Positions 58,171-64,000 of a stretch of 64,000 nucleotides of DNA are shown here, in pieces. This stretch comes from Acidovorax sp. FHTAMBA. GTDB lineage: Bacteria; Pseudomonadota; Gammaproteobacteria; Burkholderiales; Burkholderiaceae_C. The notes beneath the pieces are model-generated. The model saw only the letters and a program-made list of their open reading frames with translations. It did no database searches and was not told where the DNA came from. The translations under genes were made by a program, and so were the position numbers. The stretch's first letter is position 1, and the number at the start of each line of letters is the position of its first letter. The DNA is taken from positions 69,501-133,500 of the forward strand of contig NZ_CP152407.1 in NCBI RefSeq assembly GCF_038958875.1, given 5' to 3'.

Positions 58171-61113
58171 ATGACCAAGACCCTGGTAATTGCAGAGAAA
58201 CCCTCGGTAGCGCAAGACATCGTGCGCGCCCTCACGCCCGTGGCGGGCAAGTTTGAAAAGCACGACGAACACTTCGAAAACGACCGCTATGTAGTCACCA
58301 GCGCCGTGGGCCACCTGGTGGAGATCCAGGCGCCCGAAGAGTTTGACGTGAAGCGCGGCAAGTGGAGCTTTGCCCACCTGCCTGTGATTCCGCCGTACTT
58401 TGACCTCAAGCCCGTGGACAAGACCAAGACGCGCCTGAACGCAGTCGTCAAGCAGGCCAAGCGCAAGGACGTGACCGAACTCATCAACGCCTGTGACGCG
58501 GGACGCGAGGGGGAGCTGATCTTCCGCCTGATCGAGCAGTACGCCGGGGGCAGCAAGCCCGATGGCAAAGGTCTTGGCAAGCCCGTCAAGCGCCTGTGGC
58601 TGCAGTCCATGACGCCCCAGGCCATCCGCGATGGCTTCGATGCGCTGCGCAGCGAGCAGCAGATGGCAGGCCTGGCCCACGCCGCGCGCAGCCGGTCTGA
58701 AGCCGACTGGCTGGTCGGCATCAACGGCACCCGCGCCATGACGGCCTTCAACTCGCGCGACGGTGGGTTCTTTTTGACCACCGTGGGCCGCGTGCAGACA
58801 CCCACGCTCTCGCTGGTGGTGGAGCGCGAAGAAAAGATCCGCAAGTTCATCAGCCGTGACTACTGGGAAATCCACGCCACCTTTGGCGCCCAGGCCGGTG
58901 AATACCCCGCCAAATGGTTCGACCCCAAATGGAAAAAATCGGAAGACGTGGAAGCCCGCGCCGACCGCGTGTGGTCTGCATCGGAAGCCCAGGCGATTGC
59001 CAACGCCGTGCGCGGCAAGCAGGCGACGGTCACCGAAGAGAGCAAGCCCACCACGCAGGCGTCGCCCCTGCTGTTCGATTTGACCAGCCTGCAACGCGAG
59101 GCCAACGGCAAGTTCGGCTTTTCTGCCAAGACCACGCTGGCGCTGGCGCAAAGCCTGTACGAGCGCCACAAGGCCCTGACCTACCCGCGTACCGACTCGC
59201 GCGCGCTGCCGGAAGACTATCTGCCCGTGGCCAAGCAGACCTTCGAGATGCTGGCCGACAGCGGCATGCGCCACCTGGCGCCGCACGCGCTCACCGCGCT
59301 GAACAACAACTACGTGCGCCCGTCCAAGCGCATCTTCGACAACAGCAAGGTGAGCGATCACTTTGCCATCATCCCCACGCTGCAGGCGCCCAGCGGCCTG
59401 AGCGAGGCTGAGCAGAAGCTGTACGACCTGGTCGTGCGCCGCTTCATGGCCGTGTTCTTCCCAAGCGCCGAATACACCGTCACCACGCGTATTTCCACTG
59501 TGGCTCCACACAGCTTCAAGACCGAAGGCAAGGTCTTGGTCAAACCTGGCTGGCTGGCCATCTACGGCAAGGAAGCGGCTGACGAAGTCGAAGGCGGCAA
59601 GGACGGCGACAAGGGCCAGAACCTGGTGCCCGTGAAGCCTGGTGAAATGGTCAACACCCTGCAGGTGGACCCCAAGGGCCTCAAGACCAAGCCCCCCGCC
59701 CGCTACTCGGAAGCCACGCTGCTCGGTGCCATGGAAAGCGCTGGCAAGCAGATCGACGACGACGAGCTGCGCGAAGCCATGCAGGAAAAAGGCCTGGGCA
59801 CGCCCGCCACGCGCGCAGCCATCATCGAAGGCCTGCTGACCGAAAAATACATGCTGCGCGAAGGCCGCGAGATCATCCCCACGGCCAAGGCCTTCCAGCT
59901 CATGACGCTGCTGCGCGGGCTGGAGGTGGAAGAACTGTGCCGCGCCGACCTCACGGGCGAATGGGAGTTCAAGCTCGCACAGATGGAAAAGGGCCTGCTC
60001 ACGCGCGAATCCTTCATGCAGGAGATCGCCGCCATGACCGAGCGCATGGTGAAAAAGGCCAAGGAATACGACCGCGACACCATCCCCGGCGACTACGCCA
60101 CACTCGAATCGCCGTGCCCCAACTGCGGCGGCGTGGTCAAAGAGAACTACCGCCGCTTTGCCTGCGTGGGCAAGCCCGGCTCGGAAGGCTGCGGCTTCAG
60201 CTTCGGCAAATCGCCCGCAGGCCGCACCTTTGAAACGGCCGAGGCCAACGCGCTGCTGCGCGACAAGAAGATCGGCCCGCTGGAAGGCTTCCGCTCCAAG
60301 GCGGGCTGGCCTTTCACGTCCGAGATCGTCATCAAGTACGACGACGAGGCGCACAACTACAAGCTCGAATTCGACTTTGGCGACGACAAGAAGGGCGAAG
60401 AATCTGGCGAGATCGTGGAGTTTGAAGACGCATCACTCGGCGCGTGCCCCATTTGCGGCTCGGAAGTGCATGAGCACGGCAGCAACTACGTGTGCAGCAA
60501 GGCCGTGCCCACCGCCGCCCAGCCCACGCCCAGCTGCACCTTCAAGAGCGGCAAGATCATCCTTCAACAGCCTGTGGAGCGCGAGCAGATGACCAAGCTG
60601 CTCGACACCGGCAAGACCGACCTGCTCGACAAGTTTGTGAGCATGCGCACCCGCCGCGCCTTCAAGGCCCACCTGGCGTGGGACAAGGAGGCGGGCAAGG
60701 TCAACTTCGAGTTTGCACCGAGCAAGTTCCCGCCGCGCCCAGGCGCTGCTGCAAAAACAGGAGCTGGTGGCGCAGGCAGGACAAGCGCTGCAGCCAAAAG
60801 AGCCTCAAAGCCTGCTGCCGCCAAGAAGGCCCCGGCCACCAAGACCGCAGCCGCCAAGGCACCCCGCAAGGCCGCCGCAGGCAAGGCCCCCAGTGCTGCC
60901 CTGGCTGCCGTGATCGGCTCCGAACCGGTGGCCCGCCCCGAGGCCGTGAAGAAGATGTGGGAGTACATCAAGGCCAACAACTTGCAGGACCCCAAGGACA
61001 AGCGCACCATCGTCGCCGACGACAAGCTGCGCGCCGTGTTCGGCAAGGACAGCGCGGGCATGTTCGAGCTGGCCGGCATTCTGGGCAACCATCTGGGAGG
61101 CGACGCAGCATGA
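58171..61113 (+). CDS. topB: DNA topoisomerase III with C-terminal SWIB domain
   Basis: A type IA topoisomerase of 980 residues that decatenates and relaxes DNA. The TOPRIM domain (LVIAEKPSVAQDIVRAL, DAGREGELIFRLIEQ) is followed by the catalytic Tyr338 in LTYPRTDSRALP. Two zinc-ribbon units start near residues 648 (CPNCGG) and 757 (CPICGSEV). Residues about 857-910 form an H1-like Lys/Ala linker (KRASKPAAAKKAPATKTAAA). The last 70 residues (RPEAVKKMWEYIKANNLQDP...VFGKDSAGMFELAGIL) are a SWIB/MDM2 domain, a fold known from eukaryotic chromatin remodellers and chlamydial topoisomerase. The start at 58171 aligns with the conserved N-terminus; upstream frames only read the Z-DNA tract. Confidence 0.95.
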   Translation: MTKTLVIAEKPSVAQDIVRALTPVAGKFEKHDEHFENDRYVVTSAVGHLVEIQAPEEFDVKRGKWSFAHLPVIPPYFDLKPVDKTKTRLNAVVKQAKRKDVTELINACDAGREGELIFRLIEQYAGGSKPDGKGLGKPVKRLWLQSMTPQAIRDGFDALRSEQQMAGLAHAARSRSEADWLVGINGTRAMTAFNSRDGGFFLTTVGRVQTPTLSLVVEREEKIRKFISRDYWEIHATFGAQAGEYPAKWFDPKWKKSEDVEARADRVWSASEAQAIANAVRGKQATVTEESKPTTQASPLLFDLTSLQREANGKFGFSAKTTLALAQSLYERHKALTYPRTDSRALPEDYLPVAKQTFEMLADSGMRHLAPHALTALNNNYVRPSKRIFDNSKVSDHFAIIPTLQAPSGLSEAEQKLYDLVVRRFMAVFFPSAEYTVTTRISTVAPHSFKTEGKVLVKPGWLAIYGKEAADEVEGGKDGDKGQNLVPVKPGEMVNTLQVDPKGLKTKPPARYSEATLLGAMESAGKQIDDDELREAMQEKGLGTPATRAAIIEGLLTEKYMLREGREIIPTAKAFQLMTLLRGLEVEELCRADLTGEWEFKLAQMEKGLLTRESFMQEIAAMTERMVKKAKEYDRDTIPGDYATLESPCPNCGGVVKENYRRFACVGKPGSEGCGFSFGKSPAGRTFETAEANALLRDKKIGPLEGFRSKAGWPFTSEIVIKYDDEAHNYKLEFDFGDDKKGEESGEIVEFEDASLGACPICGSEVHEHGSNYVCSKAVPTAAQPTPSCTFKSGKIILQQPVEREQMTKLLDTGKTDLLDKFVSMRTRRAFKAHLAWDKEAGKVNFEFAPSKFPPRPGAAAKTGAGGAGRTSAAAKRASKPAAAKKAPATKTAAAKAPRKAAAGKAPSAALAAVIGSEPVARPEAVKKMWEYIKANNLQDPKDKRTIVADDKLRAVFGKDSAGMFELAGILGNHLGGDAA

Positions 61114-61325
61114 AACACCACCACGACTTCGCCCGACACAGCGCCACCAGCGTCAGAGCATCCGGCTGGCGTAGGCTGGTGCTGGCTGTTGCTGCTGCGG
61201 CGGCACTTGCGGGCTGCGACAGCCTGCCCGCACGCACCAGCGCTGGTGACGCAGCCGGTGCGCGCGAGCCCTCGGGCATCACCGTCTACGGCACCATGGA
61301 CGTGGGCGTGCAGCGCCAGCGCTGA
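61110..61325 (+). CDS. Small putative lipoprotein with porin-like C-terminal fragment
   Basis: A 71-residue protein coupled to topB by a four-base overlap (ATGA). A long basic N-terminus leads to a hydrophobic stretch and lipobox LAGC at Cys36. The mature part is only 36 residues and ends GITVYGTMDVGVQRQR, which looks like the first beta strand of a Gram-negative porin (xVTLYGxxDxGV). It may be a porin remnant attached to a lipoprotein signal, or a small lipoprotein in its own right. I cannot assign a function. Confidence 0.6.
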   Translation: MKHHHDFARHSATSVRASGWRRLVLAVAAAAALAGCDSLPARTSAGDAAGAREPSGITVYGTMDVGVQRQR

Positions 61326-61379
61326 CGCCGCTGGCTCCCGCCCCGGTCTGTCGTCGGTCCTGATCCGCCACACCCCCGC

Positions 61380-61730
61380 ATGCGCAGCCGCTCGGAACGC
61401 ACGGTCCTCACCGCCATAGCGGTGATTCTCGTTGCCGCTGCCGCCGCCGCGTGGTGGACGCACGACCAATGGTTGCCCCACGCCGGGCCCTGGGCCGAGC
61501 AGGCCTGGAAAAAGATCACCCGCCCGGGCCCCGAAACGCTGCCGCCCGGCAAGCAGCAACCTGCTGCACGGGCCGGCGCCGTACAGGGTGGGGCATCCCA
61601 ACCGCTGGCTGCGCAGCCTCGCAAGTGCGTGCAGGACGGCCGCACCACCTACACCGACCAGCCTTGCCCCAAAGGGGCGCAGGAGCAGCCGGTGGACGGC
61701 GCCGTCACATCGCTCCCCCGCGCGCAGTAA
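61380..61730 (+). CDS. Small membrane-anchored protein with DUF4124-like motif
   Basis: A 116-residue protein: one N-terminal helix (VLTAIAVILVAAAAAAWW), a Pro/Gln/Ala-rich spacer, and a C-terminal motif RKCVQDGRTTYTDQPCPKG. The two cysteines and the 'TYTDQPCP' core resemble the DUF4124 repeat of proteobacterial envelope proteins. It is likely periplasmic and tethered to the inner membrane. The ribosome site is not obvious. The function is unknown. Confidence 0.68.
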   Translation: MRSRSERTVLTAIAVILVAAAAAAWWTHDQWLPHAGPWAEQAWKKITRPGPETLPPGKQQPAARAGAVQGGASQPLAAQPRKCVQDGRTTYTDQPCPKGAQEQPVDGAVTSLPRAQ

Positions 61731-61834
61731 ATACGTGCACTGAAGAGTTCACGGCCGGCCTGCGCGGACAAGTCGCATTTTTCCTAGCCGTCCACAGGGT
61801 GTGCGGATTCAATCGGTGCATTGATCCACTGTCC

Positions 61835-61855
61835 GGGCCTCCACGTGGGAGGCCC
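61835..61855 (+). promoter_or_regulatory. Hairpin that sequesters the ribosome site of the DUF2834 gene
   Basis: GGGCCTCC and GGAGGCCC form a perfect 8-bp stem with a five-base loop. The GGAGG of the second arm (61848-61852) is the only ribosome-site-like sequence before the ATG at 61865, so the hairpin should block translation unless opened. Confidence 0.5.
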
Positions 61856-61864
61856 CATACAACA

Positions 61865-62188
61865 ATGCACAACCACCGGTACCTGCGCACCTTTTTTCTT
61901 CTCCTGGCTCTTGCCGGCCTGGCAGTCCCCTGGTATTTCAACGCGGTGTATTTCCTGTCGGGGGGCAGCGTGATGCCCGGGGTTTTCTGGAGCGATGCCT
62001 TCGCCAACCCGCTCACCACGGCCATCACCCTGGATGTGTACTTGGCGGCTGGGGCGTTCTCCGCCTGGGTTGCCGCTGACGGCACCCGGGGCGCCTGGCG
62101 CTGGGCCTACATCGCCGCCTGCTGGTGCCTGGGCCTGGCCTTCGCCATGCCGCTGTACCTGGCTCAGCGTCTGCGGACCAATTCCTGA
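61865..62188 (+). CDS. DUF2834 family membrane protein
   Basis: A 107-residue membrane protein with three hydrophobic segments: FFLLLALAGLAVPWYFNAVY, AITLDVYLAAGAFSAWVA and WAYIAACWCLGLAFAMPLYL. The layout, with SDAFANPLTTAI between TM1 and TM2, fits DUF2834, a family of small inner-membrane proteins without known function. Its 3' end overlaps the AraC-family gene end by 25 bp (convergent). Confidence 0.82.
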   Translation: MHNHRYLRTFFLLLALAGLAVPWYFNAVYFLSGGSVMPGVFWSDAFANPLTTAITLDVYLAAGAFSAWVAADGTRGAWRWAYIAACWCLGLAFAMPLYLAQRLRTNS

Positions 62189-63054
62189 TCGCCTTGCAGG
62201 TGCGCCAGCGCCTGCTGCGCCTGCACACCGATCTTCATGGGCCATTGCGCACTGACCGGGGTGCGCGTGCCTTGCACCAGCGCCCGCAACGGGTGGCCCG
62301 CGAGCCTGCGCACGTCGCGCCCCATGTGCGACTGGTCGTAATAGCCTTCGTCGGCTGCCAGCTCTGCCCCGGCAACCGTACTTCCCGGCGCGGCAAGCGC
62401 ATGCCCCAGCGCGCTGTTCATGCGCGCAATCACCTCAAACTGCTTGGGCGCCATGCCCCAGTGCGCCACAAAGCGCCGTTCGAATTGCCGCTGGCCCAGG
62501 CCCATGCGATGGCCCATCGCAGCCAGCAAGGCCAGCCCCTGCAGCCGTTGCGATTCACAGGGCGACGGCGGTGCAACCGTTTGCCGGACAAACTGGCACA
62601 GCACCTCCAGCCGCGCGCCATCGCCTGCTGTGGCCCTCACTGCGTGCTCCACTTCGGCCCACCGGGGGCCAGCCAGTTCCGCCAGCGGGCGCGCTGTGTT
62701 GACCTGCCCACGCGCGTTGGCAAAAAGCGCCGCCGCTGCCGCAGGCTGCAGCACCAGCCCCACTGCTCGCACCGGGCCGCCGTGCTCGTACACGGTGGGC
62801 GTGGTGCTGGCGCTGATCCAGGCCGAAGGTGGCACCAGCGCGCCACGGCAGTGCACTTGGCCCGCCAGCCGCACCACCAGCATGCTCGACACCATCGCCG
62901 GGAAATGCGACTGCGCCAGCGTTGCCGGGGCATCGACCACCACCGCGCCTACCAGCCAGGGTTGCAGATCAGGGGGTACGGGCACAAAACGCTGCATGGC
63001 CGGATTCTGCACACCCGCGCCAGCCAGTGGCCGAACCAGCCACCCGTGCGACAT
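62164..63054 (-). CDS. AraC-family transcriptional regulator
   Basis: A 296-residue regulator. The N-terminal part (about residues 20-170, PDLQPWLVGAVVVDAPATLA, SSMLVVRLAGQVHC) resembles the DUF6597 sensor domain. The C-terminal helix-turn-helix pair covers GLALLAAMGHRMGLGQRQFE and AELAADEGYYDQSHMGRDVR. ATG 63054 is used; ATG 62997 (MQRFVPVP) also aligns with typical starts and would remove 19 residues. It is divergent from the tyrosine phosphatase gene, with a 71-bp gap, and could regulate it. The effector is unknown. Confidence 0.88.
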   Translation of the reverse strand: MSHGWLVRPLAGAGVQNPAMQRFVPVPPDLQPWLVGAVVVDAPATLAQSHFPAMVSSMLVVRLAGQVHCRGALVPPSAWISASTTPTVYEHGGPVRAVGLVLQPAAAAALFANARGQVNTARPLAELAGPRWAEVEHAVRATAGDGARLEVLCQFVRQTVAPPSPCESQRLQGLALLAAMGHRMGLGQRQFERRFVAHWGMAPKQFEVIARMNSALGHALAAPGSTVAGAELAADEGYYDQSHMGRDVRRLAGHPLRALVQGTRTPVSAQWPMKIGVQAQQALAHLQGDQELVRRR

Positions 63055-63125
63055 GTGCCTGCGGTACCGCCCGTCTATCCTTGGCGGTTCAGCACTCGCC
63101 CCACCGCACCTCAATCCCACGCACC

Positions 63126-63881
63126 ATGCAGCAAGCGCAAACCCCCACCCGATCCCTCCCCCTCGCAGGCGCCACCAATTTCCGTGACCTCGGCGGCTAT
63201 GTGGGCCACGGCGGGCGCCCGGTGAAATGGCGCCGCATCTTCCGCTCCGACCACCTGGCGGGCCTGACGCCCGAAGACCAGGCCCTGCTGGCCCACCTGG
63301 GCGTGGCCCGCGCGGTGGACTTTCGGGGCCAGGCCGAAAGCGCCGCCTATGCCTATGCGCTGCCCGGCGTGGCCTACCACCCGCTGCACATCGAGCCCAC
63401 CGTGGTGCAGCGCGCACTGGAGCTGCAACGCACCGGCCGCCAGCTCACCGCGCAAGACGCCGTGGGCCTGATGCAAGACACCTACCGCGGCTTTGTGCAC
63501 GACAACGCGCCGCGTTTTGCCGAGCTGTTCCGCCTGCTGCTGGCCAGCGATGCACCCACCGTGTTCCACTGCACCGCAGGCAAAGACCGCACCGGCTTCG
63601 CCGCCGCCCTCATCCTGCTGACACTGGGCGTGCCGCGTGACGTGGTCATGCACGACTACCTGCTCACCAACGCGCTCTACCAGCGCCCGCCCGGCATGGG
63701 CAGCCACGCGCCTGAAGAAGTGCTGCGCGTGCTGTGGCGCGTGCAAGAGGAGTTTCTGGACGCCGCCCTGCACTTGGTGGACAACGACTTTGGCGGCGTG
63801 CAGCCGTATCTGGTGGATGTGCTGGGTGTGGACGCCGCCGCCCAGAAGGAGCTGGCGGGGCGTTACCTGCAGGCGGCTTGA
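63126..63881 (+). CDS. Tyrosine-protein phosphatase-family enzyme (Y_phosphatase3-type)
   Basis: A 251-residue cytosolic phosphatase. The signature HCTAGKDRTGFAAAL holds nucleophile Cys149 and Arg155 (CX5R). The N-terminal NFRDLGGY and KWRRIFRSDHLAGLTPED blocks are typical of the bacterial Y_phosphatase3 group, which includes dual Tyr and phosphoinositide phosphatases such as those of Listeria (LipA) and Mycobacterium (PtpB). The substrate is unknown. It is divergent from an AraC regulator. Confidence 0.9.
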   Translation: MQQAQTPTRSLPLAGATNFRDLGGYVGHGGRPVKWRRIFRSDHLAGLTPEDQALLAHLGVARAVDFRGQAESAAYAYALPGVAYHPLHIEPTVVQRALELQRTGRQLTAQDAVGLMQDTYRGFVHDNAPRFAELFRLLLASDAPTVFHCTAGKDRTGFAAALILLTLGVPRDVVMHDYLLTNALYQRPPGMGSHAPEEVLRVLWRVQEEFLDAALHLVDNDFGGVQPYLVDVLGVDAAAQKELAGRYLQAA

Positions 63882-63917
63882 GCTGCCGATGGCGCCTGCT
63901 GGCCGCGCCTGCCCGGT

Positions 63918-64000
63918 TTACCCCGGGCTTTGCTGCGGCTGCGCCGTCACGGCGCGCTGTTGGCGCACGCGCCAATACAGCCACCCCACAATCGACAGAT
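63918..64000 (-). CDS. C-terminal end of an unidentified gene (partial)
   Basis: Reading in from the window edge on the minus strand gives LSIVGWLYWRVRQQRAVTAQ and a short Gln/Pro tail before a stop at 63918. The first residues look like the end of a membrane helix followed by a basic cytoplasmic tail, as at the C-terminus of a transporter. Only 27 codons are visible and other frames are not excluded. Confidence 0.4.
   Translation of the reverse strand, partial: LSIVGWLYWRVRQQRAVTAQPQQSPG

Noticed and set aside
57892..60354. 820-codon minus-strand open frame opposite topB
   Set aside because: It is the antisense shadow of the topoisomerase gene, crosses the divergent promoter region and overlaps the SET gene; no recognisable motif.

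Overview
The window is 64 kb of GC-rich, densely packed chromosome from a betaproteobacterium. It is most likely from the Comamonadaceae (Acidovorax or a close relative). I infer this from the high GC content, the recA-recX pair, type 2 argC, TctD/TctE-like sensor pair, DUF3717 and DUF2868 proteins, the TfpX/TfpZ-type pilin accessory gene, and a ~45-60 bp TAGCT...GCGCTT...AAGCGC...GGCC repeat scattered between and inside genes. No rRNA, tRNA, CRISPR array, insertion sequence or prophage was found.

Layout. 1-10.7 kb: partial DUF2868 gene, mltA, a small membrane protein whose start codon overlaps that of mltA head to head, an OmpA-type lipoprotein, and a leftward overlapping operon yhdP > nitrilase-family amidase > PAS histidine kinase > FixJ-type regulator. 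10.8-21.6 kb: glnE, then a TetR-controlled RND efflux system with a perfect palindromic operator, and a degenerate HD-GYP protein. 21.9-29.7 kb: secreted glutathione peroxidase, then an eight-gene membrane-lipid modification operon (FAD oxidase, DUF1365, Cfa-like methyltransferase, chalcone isomerase-like, MFS, DUF3833, SDR, NTF2-like) behind a likely ECF-sigma promoter. 29.8-37.8 kb: GST, purB, yaeQ, small zinc proteins, a yybP-ykoY riboswitch ahead of a TerC/Alx gene, a BepA-like protease and moaC.

37.4-46.5 kb is the most distinctive block. It holds a low-GC pilin cassette (pilA with a sigma-54 promoter, and a TfpZ accessory gene) whose composition changes inside moaC. Beyond it come a class II cyclic-nucleotide phosphodiesterase, a frameshifted CHASE2 adenylate cyclase, an FHA protein, a PP2C phosphatase and a CHASE2 Ser/Thr kinase. 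Together they form a plausible cAMP/phosphorylation switch next to type IV pili. 46.8-57 kb is core metabolism and repair (sucCD, argC, recX, recA), a MarR gene, N-formylglutamate amidohydrolase, a TctDE-like two-component system, a SPOR protein and birA.

57.4-61.3 kb pairs a eukaryote-like SET-domain methyltransferase with a divergent topoisomerase III that carries an H1-like Lys/Ala linker and a C-terminal SWIB domain. A 45-bp alternating purine-pyrimidine (Z-DNA-prone) tract separates them. The end of the window holds small envelope proteins, an AraC regulator and a tyrosine-phosphatase-family enzyme.

The most unusual observation is the repeat family. Nine copies are visible, and three lie inside protein-coding sequence: one encodes the signal peptide of a predicted periplasmic protein, one (read on the opposite strand) encodes the signal peptide of the M48 protease, and one encodes the C-terminus of the RND adaptor.
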